Of a stretch of 64,000 bases of DNA, positions 7,502 through 17,700 are shown piece after piece (within the stretch, counting starts at the first letter, position 1; each line of letters starts with the position of its first letter). The notes beneath the pieces are model-generated. The model had not been told where the DNA came from and did no database searches. It saw nothing but the letters and a program-made list of their open reading frames with translations. Source of the stretch: Fibrella aestuarina BUZ 2. GTDB lineage: Bacteria; Bacteroidota; Bacteroidia; Cytophagales; Spirosomataceae. The position numbers and the translations under genes are program-made. The stretch lies in NCBI RefSeq assembly GCF_000331105.1, contig NC_020054.1:962456-1026455 (forward strand). Direction: 5' to 3'.

Positions 7502-8842
7502 TTATGCCAACACCAGATCGCCCCGGAATACAGCCCCTGGTTGAGTGGCTTCAAACGGATTGGTAATGTGCCACTCGAATTCGTCACGGAAATGCCGGAT
7601 CGCACTGGCAACGGGCCAGGCGGCAGCATCGCCCAACGGGCAAATGGTGTTGCCTTCTATTTTCTTAGCTACGTCGACGAGCAAATCGATGTCGTGCATC
7701 GAGCCATGTCCGTGCTCAATCCGGTGGAGCACTTTCTCCATCCAGCCGGTGCCTTCGCGGCAAGGGCTACACTGACCGCATGACTCATGGTGGTAGAACC
7801 GGGCAAAATTCCAGGTGTTGCGCACGATGCAAGACGTTTCGTCGAACACGATGAACCCACCAGAACCGAGCATCGTACCGGTTTGGAAACCACCCTCTGA
7901 AAGTGACTCGTAGCTCATCAGGCGGGGTTCGCCATTGGCCAGTTTCAGGGCCAGATTGGCGGGCAGGATGGGCACCGATGAACCACCGGCAACCAGTGCC
8001 TTCAGTTGATGCCCTTCACGAATACCGCCACACCACTCATCAGAATAGATAAATTCTTCGACCGGCACACCCAGCTCGATCTCATAAACCCCCGGCTTTT
8101 TGATGTGACCCGACGCCGAAATGAGTTTGGTACCCGTGCTCCGGCCGATACCAATAGCCGCATACGCATCGCCGCCGTTGTTGACAATCCACGAGGTCGT
8201 CGCAATCGACTCGACGTTGTTGACTACCGTGGGGCACTGGTAGAGGCCTTTTACGGCCGGGAAGGGCGGTTTGTTGCGTGGGTTACCGCGCTTTCCTTCC
8301 AGCGATTCGAGCAGGGCGGTTTCTTCGCCGCAGATGTATGCACCGCCGCCTGGCTGCACGACCAATTCAAGGTCGTAGCCGCTGCCCAGGATGTTTTTAC
8401 CCAGGAGGCCAGCTGCTTTGGCTTCGGCGATGGCCTTTTCCAGAATGTTGATGACGTACATCAACTCGCCGCGGACGTAGATGAACGAGGTATTGGCCCC
8501 CAGCGCAAACGACGAGATAATCATCCCCTCGATGAGCAGGTGGGGGAGATTCTTCATCAGGTAGTGGTCCTTGAACGTACCTGGCTCCGATTCGTCGGCG
8601 TTGCAGACGAGGTAGCGGGGTACGCCTTCGGGCTTAGCCAGAAAGCTCCACTTCATGCCCATCGGGAAGCCCGCTCCACCACGGCCACGCACGCCGGCCT
8701 TTTTCACTTCCTCCACCACGGCCTCCGGGGTCATGGTTTTCAGTGCTTTTTCAACGGCCGAGTAACCGCCCTGCTTGCGGTACACATCGAGGGTCTCGAT
8801 GCCGGGTACGTTGATGTGTTCGGTTAATATTTTCCTGCCCAT
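7502..8842 (-). CDS. nuoF: NADH-quinone oxidoreductase subunit F
   Basis: The 446-aa NADH- and FMN-binding subunit where electrons enter complex I. Visible features are the glycine-rich block GVRGRGGAGFPMG (about 50-62), typical of the nucleotide/FMN site, a GGGAYICGEETAL motif (about 163-175), and the [4Fe-4S] N3 motif ESCGQCSPCREG near 353-364 with a further Cys in NTICPLGDAA. It follows nuoE by 9 bp. Downstream it meets the 44-bp palindrome rather than nuoG. Confidence 0.97.
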   Translation of the reverse strand: MGRKILTEHINVPGIETLDVYRKQGGYSAVEKALKTMTPEAVVEEVKKAGVRGRGGAGFPMGMKWSFLAKPEGVPRYLVCNADESEPGTFKDHYLMKNLPHLLIEGMIISSFALGANTSFIYVRGELMYVINILEKAIAEAKAAGLLGKNILGSGYDLELVVQPGGGAYICGEETALLESLEGKRGNPRNKPPFPAVKGLYQCPTVVNNVESIATTSWIVNNGGDAYAAIGIGRSTGTKLISASGHIKKPGVYEIELGVPVEEFIYSDEWCGGIREGHQLKALVAGGSSVPILPANLALKLANGEPRLMSYESLSEGGFQTGTMLGSGGFIVFDETSCIVRNTWNFARFYHHESCGQCSPCREGTGWMEKVLHRIEHGHGSMHDIDLLVDVAKKIEGNTICPLGDAAAWPVASAIRHFRDEFEWHITNPFEATQPGAVFRGDLVLA

Positions 8843-8851
8843 AACGAAAGG

Positions 8852-9352
8852 TTATTTCGATAACTCTGCAATGATTTCATCGACACGCTCATTGGTCAGA
8901 TGCATGTAGTACTGCTCACGAATCTGAAAAACCGGCCCCATGCCACAGGCCGCCAGGCACTCCACTTCCTTGATGGTAAACAAGCCATCGGGCGTGGTTT
9001 GGCCCGCTTCGATGCCCAGCCGTTGTTTGAGGTGCGCGTAAACGTCTTCGCCACCCATGAGGCAGCAAGGACCCGTCCGGCAGTACTCAATCACGTGCTT
9101 ACCAACCGGATCGAGGTGGTACATCGTGTAGAACGACGCCACTTCGTATACCTCAATCGGCTGGATCTGAAGCAGACCAGCTACATAATCCATACCTTCT
9201 GGGCTGGTCCAGCCTTCCTGCTCCTGCAACAAATGTAGTAGGGGCAACAGGGCCGACTTCTGTTTGCCCGCCGGGTAGCGAGCGATAATTTCATTTGCTT
9301 TGGCCAGCCGTTCTGGTGTGAACGCAACGGGCGTATTAGCTTCTGTAGTCAT
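8852..9352 (-). CDS. nuoE: NADH-quinone oxidoreductase subunit E
   Basis: A thioredoxin-fold [2Fe-2S] subunit (cluster N1a), 166 aa. The four ligands are C91, C96, C132 and C136 (CRTGPC and CLAACG). It works directly with NuoF in the dehydrogenase module. The gap from nuoD upstream is 57 bp and holds an inverted repeat. Confidence 0.96.
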   Translation of the reverse strand: MTTEANTPVAFTPERLAKANEIIARYPAGKQKSALLPLLHLLQEQEGWTSPEGMDYVAGLLQIQPIEVYEVASFYTMYHLDPVGKHVIEYCRTGPCCLMGGEDVYAHLKQRLGIEAGQTTPDGLFTIKEVECLAACGMGPVFQIREQYYMHLTNERVDEIIAELSK

Positions 9353-9362
9353 AGCGTAGTTA

Positions 9363-9408
9363 GGCTGTGTACTGATAGATCCTGCCGGTTTTATCAGTTT
9401 TGCTAGCC
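9363..9408. repeat. Inverted repeat in the nuoD-nuoE gap
   Basis: ACTGATA at 9371-9377 pairs with TATCAGT at 9392-9398, and outside it GGCT at 9363-9366 pairs with AGCC at 9405-9408, giving a nested, interrupted hairpin that nearly fills the gap between nuoD and nuoE. Confidence 0.65.
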
Positions 9409-9409
9409 A

Positions 9410-10654
9410 TTAGGCGTCTAGCTCACCGGCGATTACGTTGAGGCTACTCATAATCACGATAGCGTCGGACAGGGTGGTGCCTTTACACATTTCCGGGAAA
9501 GCCTGGTAATAGATGAAGCAGGGACGGCGGAAGTGCAGCCGATACGGAGCCCGGCCGCCATCACTGATCAGGTAGAAACCCAACTCACCATTACCCCCCT
9601 CGACGGCGTGGTAAACTTCACCCACCGGGGCGTCGATCTCACCCATCACAATCTTGAAGTGATAAATGAGGGCTTCCATGTTCTTGTATACCTCCTGCTT
9701 GGGCGGCAGGTAATATTCGGGCGCATCGGCGTAGTAGGGGCCGTCGGGCAGCTTATCCATCGCCTGCTCGATTATGCGCAGGCTTTGCCAGATTTCTTCG
9801 TTACGCACCATGAAGCGGTCGTAGGTGTCGCCGCTTTCGCCAACGGGAATATCGAACTGGAAGTCTTCGTACGAAGAGTAAGGATTCATCACCCGAACGT
9901 CGTAGTCGACACCCGCCGCCCGCAGGTTAGGGCCGGTAAAGCCGTAGCTCAGCGCCCGTTCGGCCGAGATTGGGCCTACGTCGACTACCCGGTCCATGAA
10001 AATCCGGTTGCGGTTGAAGAGCCGTTCAAACTCCTTCATCACCGGGGGGAAATCTTTCAAAAACTTCCGGATTTTACGGATTGCTTCTGCTGACAGATCC
10101 CGCTCCATGCCGCCAATCCGACCCATGTTGGTGGTCAGGCGGGCGCCGCAGACTTCTTCGTAGATTTCGTAGATATTCTCCCGCTCTTCGAAGAGGTAGA
10201 GGAAGCCGGTGAAAGCCCCCGTATCTACGCCCAGAATCCCGTTGCAGATGAGGTGGTCGGAGATACGAGCCAGCTCCATCATAATCACGCGGATGTACTC
10301 GGCCCGCTTCGGCACCTGCACACCCAGCAACTTCTCAACGGTCATCATCCAACCCAGGTTGTTGATGGGCGATGAACAGTAGTTCATCCGGTCGGTGAGG
10401 GTCGTGATCTGGTAGAAAGGCCGCCGCTCGGCGATTTTCTCGAAGGCGCGGTGGATATAGCCAACCGTTTGCTCCCCCGATACGATCTTCTCGCCATCCA
10501 TTTGCAGGATGTTCTGGAAGATACCGTGCGTGGCCGGGTGCGTTGGGCCAAGGTTCAGCGTCGTCAGTTCATTGACGTACTGAATCGGGCCTTCGGGCGT
10601 GGCCGGGGTGTTGCGTGCCCCAACTGCATCTATACTTAGGTCTTCAGTAACCAT
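9410..10654 (-). CDS. nuoD: NADH-quinone oxidoreductase subunit D
   Basis: The 49-kDa-type subunit lining the quinone site. The start is placed at ATG 10654 (414 aa), giving MVTEDLSID; the longer in-frame start at 10720 would run through an intergenic inverted repeat. The conserved NLGPTHPATHG block near residues 33-43 and the long hydrogenase-like core (GMERDLSAEAIRKIRKF and following) are present. NuoC and NuoD are separate genes here, not fused. Confidence 0.95.
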   Translation of the reverse strand: MVTEDLSIDAVGARNTPATPEGPIQYVNELTTLNLGPTHPATHGIFQNILQMDGEKIVSGEQTVGYIHRAFEKIAERRPFYQITTLTDRMNYCSSPINNLGWMMTVEKLLGVQVPKRAEYIRVIMMELARISDHLICNGILGVDTGAFTGFLYLFEERENIYEIYEEVCGARLTTNMGRIGGMERDLSAEAIRKIRKFLKDFPPVMKEFERLFNRNRIFMDRVVDVGPISAERALSYGFTGPNLRAAGVDYDVRVMNPYSSYEDFQFDIPVGESGDTYDRFMVRNEEIWQSLRIIEQAMDKLPDGPYYADAPEYYLPPKQEVYKNMEALIYHFKIVMGEIDAPVGEVYHAVEGGNGELGFYLISDGGRAPYRLHFRRPCFIYYQAFPEMCKGTTLSDAIVIMSSLNVIAGELDA

Positions 10655-10667
10655 ATCTAAGAAGTAA

Positions 10668-10764
10668 ATGAGCGAAGGAGTGAAAGAGCGATCGGTCGGG
10701 TAACGTACCTGAGGAAGCAACCGGAGCGCCGGGCTGTCACTCGTTCACGCTTTTACTCGTTCAT
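10668..10764. repeat. Imperfect inverted repeat in the nuoC-nuoD gap with ACGTACCTGA
   Basis: A 23-bp arm at 10668-10690 is an imperfect reverse complement of 10742-10764 (words ATGAGCGAAGGAG and CTCGTTCAT). The region between them holds TAACGTACCTGAG (10701-10713), also found in the cusA-cusB gap at 29.66 kb. Confidence 0.65.
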
Positions 10765-10772
10765 GCTTTGAG

Positions 10773-11270
10773 TCATCGTCCAAACAACGCGTCGATCTTG
10801 TCTTCGCGGGTGCCGTCTTCCAGCGGGTACTCTTTCCGCATCGGGAAATAATCCATTTCTTCCATGTTCAGGATGCGCGTCAGGTTGGGATGCCCGTCGA
10901 ACAGAATACCGAAGAAGTCAAAGGTTTCCCGCTCCATCCAGTTGGCCGAGGCGTAAAGCAACGTCATGCTGGGTACGTGCAGGTCGTCGTTCGCCAGGTA
11001 CACTTTCACCCGAACGCGGAAATTATTGACCAGGCTATGCGCATGATACACCACGCAGAACTCCCGCCCGGCATCGTCGGGGTAATGAATGCCTGTAATG
11101 TCGGTCAGGAAGTTGATCTGATACTGCTTGTGGTCTTTCAGGTACGTCATCAGCGGCAGCAACTGCTCACGACTGACCGTCAGCGTCAGCAGACCAAACG
11201 GTTCGTCGAACTCAGAAACAGCTTCGCCAAACTGACGGATAAGGGCCTCGGCGACTTCTTGATTACTCAT
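10773..11270 (-). CDS. nuoC: NADH-quinone oxidoreductase subunit C
   Basis: The 30-kDa-type subunit of the connecting module, 165 aa, normal for an unfused NuoC. The signature WMERETFDFFGILFDGHPNL (about 111-130) and the following RILNMEEMDYFPMRKEYPL are visible. It is flanked on both sides by gaps of 70-120 bp that carry inverted repeats. Confidence 0.96.
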   Translation of the reverse strand: MSNQEVAEALIRQFGEAVSEFDEPFGLLTLTVSREQLLPLMTYLKDHKQYQINFLTDITGIHYPDDAGREFCVVYHAHSLVNNFRVRVKVYLANDDLHVPSMTLLYASANWMERETFDFFGILFDGHPNLTRILNMEEMDYFPMRKEYPLEDGTREDKIDALFGR

Positions 11271-11298
11271 GAAAATGGATGAGTGAATGAGCGATTGG

Positions 11299-11335
11299 GC
11301 AAACGCGCCACCCGCAAAGCTGGGTACGTGTTTGC
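11299..11335. repeat. Small inverted repeat in the nuoB-nuoC gap
   Basis: GCAAAC at 11299-11304 pairs with GTTTGC at 11330-11335, with flanking GC-rich bases extending the pairing if one bulge is allowed. A GGGTACGTG word lies inside. The upstream words GAGTGAATGAGCGATTGG resemble those in the nuoC-nuoD repeat. Confidence 0.5.
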
Positions 11336-11342
11336 GCCTTAC

Positions 11343-11888
11343 TTATTGAATTCCGTACGAATTGAGCAGCAATTGATACTCTTCGGTGTTGCGCCGCCGG
11401 GTCGACTCGTTACGTGCCAACTCCTGAATCTGCATCAGCCCTTCGATCACTTGCTCGGGGCGCGGCGGGCAACCCGGAATGTACACGTCGACGGGAATGA
11501 TGCGGTCAATGCCCTGCAATACGCTGTAGGTGTCGAAAATACCGCCGCTGCTGGCACAGGCCCCCATGGCAATCACCCACCGGGGTTCGGCCATCTGGAG
11601 GTATACCTGCTTCACAATCGGAGCCATTTTCTTGGCGATCGTTCCCATCACCATCAGCAGGTCCGCCTGCCGGGGCGAGAAACTGGGCCGCTCCGAGCCA
11701 AACCGGGCGAAATCATAATGAGCGCCCATGGTGGCCATGAATTCGATGCCGCAGCAAGAGGTCGCAAAGGGTAGGGGCCACAGTGAGTTGGCGCGTGCCA
11801 TACCCACTACTTTATCCAGGGAGGTAGCGAAAAACCCGGCACCTTCATGGCCCGCCGGGGCTTCTACCATCTTTATTTCAGATGCCAT
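11343..11888 (-). CDS. nuoB: NADH-quinone oxidoreductase subunit B
   Basis: The subunit holding cluster N2, the last iron-sulfur centre before quinone. The ATG at 11888 is preferred (181 aa, MASEIKMVEAP), because the only longer alternative is a TTG at 11918. The tandem cysteines C45-C46 in FATSCCGIEFMA and two later ligands in GACASSGG and YIPGCPPRPE are present, matching the N2 site. It lies downstream of nuoA across a gap rich in TTTCAGT words. Confidence 0.96.
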   Translation of the reverse strand: MASEIKMVEAPAGHEGAGFFATSLDKVVGMARANSLWPLPFATSCCGIEFMATMGAHYDFARFGSERPSFSPRQADLLMVMGTIAKKMAPIVKQVYLQMAEPRWVIAMGACASSGGIFDTYSVLQGIDRIIPVDVYIPGCPPRPEQVIEGLMQIQELARNESTRRRNTEEYQLLLNSYGIQ

Positions 11889-11973
11889 TCGAAAATCAGG
11901 TTTCAGTTTCAGTTGCAAAGTCTTCAGTATAACAAACTTGTAGACCGGAAACTCCTAAACTGACGACTTCTTT

Positions 11974-12348
11974 TTATTCCCACTTTAAAACGCCCTTGCG
12001 GAGCACGTAATAGAAGCCTGCCAGCAGCAAACCCATGAACAGGATCATCTGAATGAACCCGGCAGTGCCCAACTTCAAGAAGTTAACGGCCCAGGGATAC
12101 AGAAAAATCACTTCCACGTCGAACAGCACGAACAGGATCGCGATCAGGAAGTACTTGACCGAGATCGGGGCGCGGGCATCGCCCACGGTGGGAATGCCAC
12201 ACTCGAAAGGATCGTCTTTCTTCTGGCTGTGGCGCTTGGGGCCGATGCTGTGCGTAACCAACATGGTCACGACGATAAAGCCAAGGGCCAGCCCCAACTG
12301 GATAAAGAGAGGGACGTAATCGGAGGGTAAATACGAAACGGCGTTCAT
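11974..12348 (-). CDS. nuoA: NADH-quinone oxidoreductase subunit A
   Basis: A small membrane subunit, 124 aa, with three transmembrane helices. The conserved loop KKDDPFECGIPTVGDARAP (about 44-62), including the ECG motif, and the second block VKYFLIAILFVLFDVEVIFLYPW are clear. It is the first gene of the nuo cluster. Only 51 bp separate it from the stop of the upstream esterase gene on the same strand, and no terminator is seen there, so either the promoter is very short or transcription reads through from upstream. Confidence 0.97.
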   Translation of the reverse strand: MNAVSYLPSDYVPLFIQLGLALGFIVVTMLVTHSIGPKRHSQKKDDPFECGIPTVGDARAPISVKYFLIAILFVLFDVEVIFLYPWAVNFLKLGTAGFIQMILFMGLLLAGFYYVLRKGVLKWE

Positions 12349-12399
12349 AGCGAAGTCAATGCAGAAAACTGTTGCAAGTTAACGAGAAAACCAACACGC

Positions 12400-14589
12400 T
12401 TACCGGGTGATAAATACACGCCGGGCTACGTCGAAGCCTTCAGAACGTACCCGCACGATGTATTGCCCCGACGCGAAGTTGGCCACCGGAATCAGGCGGC
12501 GCGCGTTGAACGACGGGATTTTCTCCGAGTACAGAACCTGCCCCGTTATCGACTGGATTGTCAGGTCGGCATTCTGGAGGTCTTCGATGGTCTCGACAGC
12601 GATGTAGCCGTTGACACTCGGGTTGGGGTAGATGCTGACGATCTGTGCCGACTCCGACGACGTGAACAGTACTTCGTTGGAGAAGCCCGAATAGCAGGTG
12701 AGCGCGTTGCCGTTGGGCAGCGTAAATAAGGCTTTAGCCCGGGCCGTATACGTACCGCTGATGAGCGCTTTGGCTACGGGGCCGTTCTGGTTATTCAGAA
12801 ACACCGATCCGCGCCGCCAGTCGAACTGCTCATTGTTCGGGAAGCCGGGCAAGGTCGCCTGAATCGAGTAGATGCCTACCTGCTCGATCGTGGGCGTAGC
12901 CAGACGGGGTCGCACGGTCAGGCCGATGGCCGACGAGGTATTCGAGCGGCACCCATAGGTATTGACGGCCTGCACGGTATACTGCCCGGCATTGGCTACC
13001 CGCAACACCGTGTTGTTGATACCATTACTCCACTGCGCCGACGATTGGGTGCCCACGTTGGCGACCAGTGTCAGCACCGAGTCGGCACAGATTTGCTGTT
13101 GGTTGTCGGCAACGGCCGTACCGTTGCGAGCCAGCGAAATGGTGGGCGTTGCCGGTTGAACCGGCAGCTGAATGTTGACTGTCGGCGACAGAAAGGTGTT
13201 ACCGATCGCATTTTTCAGCTTTGCCTGATATTGACCCGGCTGACTGACGGTGATTGTTGAGCCAGTCTGCCCGTTCGACCAGAGATAGCTCTGGAAGCCG
13301 GTGGGGGGCAACCGCAGAGTAACGCTGTTGTTGTTGACGCACTCAACCGTAACGGTTGGCTGCGGTTGGGGGAGTAGGGGGAGCGCCGCCGCAAAAAAGG
13401 TGGGGCTCATGCTCTGATACCAGGCATTGGCGAGTTGAATCAGGCCGTCGCCCTGGAAGTGAACCCCATCGAGGCGGTTCGGCTGAATCGGGTCTGTAAA
13501 AGGCCCGGCATACACGTTATTGCTAAACGTGTTGATTACATCGGTTTGCCCCCCCGTGACCTGGTCGTTCGTCCGGAAAATTCGTGGGCAGCGGTTGATA
13601 CAATCAGCGTTGTTACCGCATTGCGCAAAGCAGGTAGGGTCTGGGTCACTATTGCGCGAGGCTCGGGCCAACATCCAGGCCGGGTAGCGTTGCGTATCGG
13701 TGCGCGTCTTCGCCACGAGTTGCTCCATCTGCCGTTTGTAGGTAGCTCGCACGGTGTTGGAGTTTTGCAGGTTATCGCTCTCGCCCTGATGCCAGAGAAT
13801 AGCGCGCAGCCCCTGGAGCGAGGCATAATACCGCAACGCGATGCGCAGGTTGGCGTACGGCATCCCCTTCGGGAAGAACCCGTCGAAATACACACTCTTG
13901 GTAAAGCCATCGTCGAAGCTCTCGATCCAGTTCTGGATGGTGGATCCACCCCAGGCCGTGTTGATGAAGAGAATCGGGATGTTGTATTGCTGAGCCAGCA
14001 GATCGCCGAGCCGCCCCCAGCACCAGGCGCCGTAGCCACGGGGGCCAATAATACTCTGGGCGCTTAGCTGCTCAAACGTGGGGGCCGGGGGGTCTGCCAG
14101 CGAGTGCGCTTCGCGGTTGTCGTAGCTGACGCAGTTGACCCGATCATCGCTGGCGCCAATGGATGAGTACTCCAGAAAACCCTGTGCATTTGACTGGCCG
14201 GTGATGATGAACACTTCACCGATGCCCACTTTTCGCACAACGTCCTGTGCAATCACTCTGCCACCCTGAAAACCCTGCACTTCAAGCCTATACCAGCCGC
14301 CTGTGCCATTGATAGCGCCCTGAAATACTCCGCCCTGCGGATTGCGGCGGATGGTGGTCCAGTTGGTGTTGAGTCCCTGCCCGTTTACTTCAACAACCAG
14401 CCGCGCCTGGATGCTGTCGACGGGCTGGAAGTACGTACCTGAGAGATAAATGGTACTGGTATTGTCGTTTTCACGTTGAAAGACAGCCCGACTCGATGGG
14501 TACGTGACTGACAGGCCGGTAGGAACAGTTTGAGCAGTTGCTGATGCGACTGTCAACCCCAGTAAGAAGCCATATAAAAGTCGATACAT
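12400..14589 (-). CDS. Secreted sialate O-acetylesterase-like protein with T9SS tail
   Basis: A carbohydrate esterase of the SASA/SGNH-like type. The start is placed at ATG 14589 (729 aa), which gives a signal peptide ending TASATAQT-like; a GTG at 14610 would add seven residues. Counting from the GTG, an N-terminal beta domain precedes GQSNAQG (138-144, nucleophile S140), WHQGESDN (273-280) and DGVHF with H384. Residues about 415-630 contain two or three Ig-like repeats with the WSNG...G-Y pattern. The last 75 residues (IYPNPSVNGYI to FITR) form a type A T9SS sorting domain. It should therefore be exported by T9SS and act on acetylated glycans at the surface; the substrate is unknown. It is paralogous to the next gene. 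Confidence 0.88.
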   Translation of the reverse strand: MYRLLYGFLLGLTVASATAQTVPTGLSVTYPSSRAVFQRENDNTSTIYLSGTYFQPVDSIQARLVVEVNGQGLNTNWTTIRRNPQGGVFQGAINGTGGWYRLEVQGFQGGRVIAQDVVRKVGIGEVFIITGQSNAQGFLEYSSIGASDDRVNCVSYDNREAHSLADPPAPTFEQLSAQSIIGPRGYGAWCWGRLGDLLAQQYNIPILFINTAWGGSTIQNWIESFDDGFTKSVYFDGFFPKGMPYANLRIALRYYASLQGLRAILWHQGESDNLQNSNTVRATYKRQMEQLVAKTRTDTQRYPAWMLARASRNSDPDPTCFAQCGNNADCINRCPRIFRTNDQVTGGQTDVINTFSNNVYAGPFTDPIQPNRLDGVHFQGDGLIQLANAWYQSMSPTFFAAALPLLPQPQPTVTVECVNNNSVTLRLPPTGFQSYLWSNGQTGSTITVSQPGQYQAKLKNAIGNTFLSPTVNIQLPVQPATPTISLARNGTAVADNQQQICADSVLTLVANVGTQSSAQWSNGINNTVLRVANAGQYTVQAVNTYGCRSNTSSAIGLTVRPRLATPTIEQVGIYSIQATLPGFPNNEQFDWRRGSVFLNNQNGPVAKALISGTYTARAKALFTLPNGNALTCYSGFSNEVLFTSSESAQIVSIYPNPSVNGYIAVETIEDLQNADLTIQSITGQVLYSEKIPSFNARRLIPVANFASGQYIVRVRSEGFDVARRVFITR

Positions 14590-14639
14590 AGAAATCAGTT
14601 CAGTATACACTCCTGAATGCCAAGAACTAGCGAAGTGTT

Positions 14640-14681
14640 TTTAAAAAGAAAAGACGTACAAAGTAAACACTTGGCACGTCT
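14640..14681 (-). terminator. Probable terminator after the larger esterase gene
   Basis: On the minus strand, AGACGT and ACGTCT (14676-14681 and 14652-14657) form a 6-bp stem followed immediately by a T-rich run (14640-14651). A second, interleaved inverted repeat (AGTGTTT 14634-14640, AAACACT 14665-14671) covers the same place. It lies 33 bp after the stop of the upstream gene. Confidence 0.55.
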
Positions 14682-14713
14682 CAACTTTAAACGAAAAGGT
14701 ATTTAGTTTATTA

Positions 14714-17700
14714 CTAGCGGTTTCCGATCAGGATACGCTTTGAGACATGCACGCCATCGGCATCTACTTTCAAGATATAGGGGCCGGGTGCCAGCCGTAA
14801 TAACTGAATCTGTTTACGGTCGTTCAGGGTCGTTTCCGTGCTTCGGTACACCAATTGACCGGTTAAAGTGTAAACCGTCACGGAGGCGTTGCTTAAATCA
14901 GCCAGCGTTTCGATCAGGAAAATACCATCCGGGCTTGGGTTGGGGTAGATGCTGACATCCTGGTTGTTGGTAGGCAGATCGTAGTTTACAACCGCCGACG
15001 GCAGTGATAAACAGACGTAAGCGGGGCTGTACGTAATCTGCGTCCGAACACTGTATTGCCCTGACTGATTAACCCGCAACAGCGAGCCTGTGATCGCCAG
15101 TGAATCGGCATTGCGGCGCCAGTAATAACGTTCGTTTTGCGGGGCACCGGAAGCTTCCAGCAGGTACGTACCCACTTGTTGAAGAGTAGGGGGCTGGGGG
15201 CGGGCCAACGCTTGTGCCGTCAGCACGTTACTGTTTGGCGACAGGCAGCCGTTGCCATCCCGTACCCGGGCGGTGTAAGCTCCCGTTTCGCGCACCGTAA
15301 GGGTTTGCGTGGAGTCGCCTGTTGACCAGAGCGCCCGCAACTGCGAATCGGTTTGGAGCAGCAATTGCCCGCCCTGGCAGAACGTGAGTGAGCCACGCGC
15401 CGAAATAATGGGCGGCGATGGTAACGGATTGACCAACACATTAACGCTATTCGACGGGGCCGAAATACAGTTAAACTGATTTCGGGTGCGTAGGCTGTAG
15501 ATCCCTGTCTGGTTCACGTTGATGCTTCGGGTGCTCTGCCCACTGCTCCAGTTGTACCCAGCGTCTTCGGTTGACGTAAGCGTGATCGATTCATTGGCGC
15601 AGAAGGTAGTGCGGCTGCTGGCCGTGAGGATCGGCGTGGTAGGTAGCGGATTGGCAACGACCGAAACGACGGCCGAAGCGGGCGACGTACACCCATTCTG
15701 GTCGGTTACGGTTAGCGAGAAGCTGCCGGTTTGGCTGACGGTGATGCGCTGATCGCCCTGTCCGTTGCTCCAGTTGTACCGGAACGCATTGCTACTGCTT
15801 AGAATGGTGCTCTCTCCCTGGCAGAACGTTGTGGGGCGCTCGTTGGAAATGGTTGGCTGCGCAGGCAACGGAAACGCCGTTACGTTAATGGCGTTTGATG
15901 GCGCCGAATTACAGTTGAACTCGTTGCGGGTACGTACCGTATACGTACCTGACTGGTTGGTATTGATGCTACGGGTGTTCTGGCCGCTGCTCCAAACGTA
16001 GGCAAGTCCTTCGGTCGAGGTGAGCGTAACTGATTCGTTGGCGCAAAAGGTGGTGCGCCCACTAGCGGCGAGTTGGGGCGTCGATGGCACCGGGTTCACC
16101 GTCACGAATACAGCGGCTGAAGCAGGCGAAGTACAGCCATTCGCATCCGTGACCGTGAGCGAGTAGCTGCCAGCTTGCGTAACGCTGATCCGTTGATCGG
16201 TCTGTCCATTGCTCCAGTTGTAGCGATTGGATGAGGTGGAGGCCAAAACGACATTTTCGCCCTGACAGATGGTCGTTGATCGGTCAGGCGTAATCGTTGG
16301 TTGGGCGGGTAACGGATTTACGGTTACCCGAATGGTGTTCGACGTGAATGTGCAGCCACTGACGTCGTTGTAGCGGACGGAATAATCGCCGCCGGTGTTG
16401 ACCGTAATTTGTTGGGAGGTCTGACCATTGCTCCATACGTTGGCCTCGCTGTAACTGCTACGGAGTGTCAATGAACTGCCTTCACAGAGCGCTGTCGCAC
16501 CAACTGATTGAATCGTAGGAGCATTGTTGATGGTAATAGTAGGCGTGAACACCAGATTCCCTTTGCCGTCACGCACCTTTGCGCGTACGGTGCTCCCCGC
16601 CGCCCGTGTAATGGTGCGGCTCGTCTCGCCCGAGTCCCAGGCAATGTTGTCGTAGTTAGTAACCGTCACCGACACATTATTACCACCTGCGCAGGCGACT
16701 GTAATGGCCGGAGCCGCAGCCGGGCTGAACGGCGCTGCACTGTTGAAGAAATTGTCGGTCAGGCTTGCATTCCAGGCGTTGGCTACGTCGCGCAGGCCGG
16801 GATTATCGAAATGCACCACGTCATAAAGCGGTGCTCTGGAACGTGGCACCTGAATGTTATCCGTGTTGGGCCCGGCAAACACGTTACCAGCCGAAGCGAT
16901 TGCCTGATTTTGCCCATCAATGACTTTGGTATCGACGCCACCGAGCAGGTCACCGTAGGATGCCCGCGCCACAACCCAGGCTACATTTCGCCCAAAATCA
17001 GAGCGGCTTTGGTTGATAACGGTCCGTAAGCGGTCAGCGTAGGTAGCGGGTGGTGTGTCAAATTGGTTGTCGGCTTCCCCCTGATGCCACAGTACCGCCC
17101 GAACCCCATACGTATTGGCGTAAAACTGAAGGGCTAACTGAAGCGGGTAATATGGATGCTTAGGCTCATAATACACCGGGGCGTAGTCACTTATCGTTTG
17201 GGGGCCAGTGGCTGTCTCGGCCCAGTTACGCACCGACGTACCTTCAAAAGCCGCGTTGAAAAACAGGATAGGTACGTTCAGACGGTTGGCAAGCAGATCG
17301 CCTAACGTACCCCAGCACCAGGCCCCCATGCCACGTGGCGCTATGGAGTTTGGGCCTTCCAGGTGAATAAACTCGGGCGCTGGAGGGTCGTTCGGGTAAT
17401 TTTTGGGTTCGTAGAAATAGTTGACGCTGTTGACTCGGTCATCCGTAGCCCGCTCGCCATCACGCCGAACGCCCTGCGCGTTGGACTGACCGGCAATCAC
17501 GAATACTTCCCCTACACCCACGCGCTCCACCCGGCTCGTAGCTATTTGCTGATTGTCGCGGATAAGTCGTACATCCAGATCATACCAGCCACCCTGAACG
17601 GTCAGCTGACCACTAAAGACGCCCCCCTGTGGGTTATTAACGATCGTTTGCCAGTCGGTCGAGGTGCCTTTCCCGGCTTCACGGGCAATGACTCTTGCCT

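Noticed and set aside
3646..7502. Insertion sequence or composite transposon carrying the glycosyltransferase cassette
   Set aside because: No transposase, no terminal inverted repeats matching at both ends and no target duplication were found. The two flanking inverted repeats are unrelated to each other.
8006..8827. 273-residue plus-strand reading frame opposite nuoF
   Set aside because: Long, but fully antisense to a highly conserved gene and without family features, signal peptide or gene context.
13435..14067. 210-residue plus-strand reading frame opposite the smaller esterase gene
   Set aside because: Antisense to the conserved catalytic region; no motif of its own.
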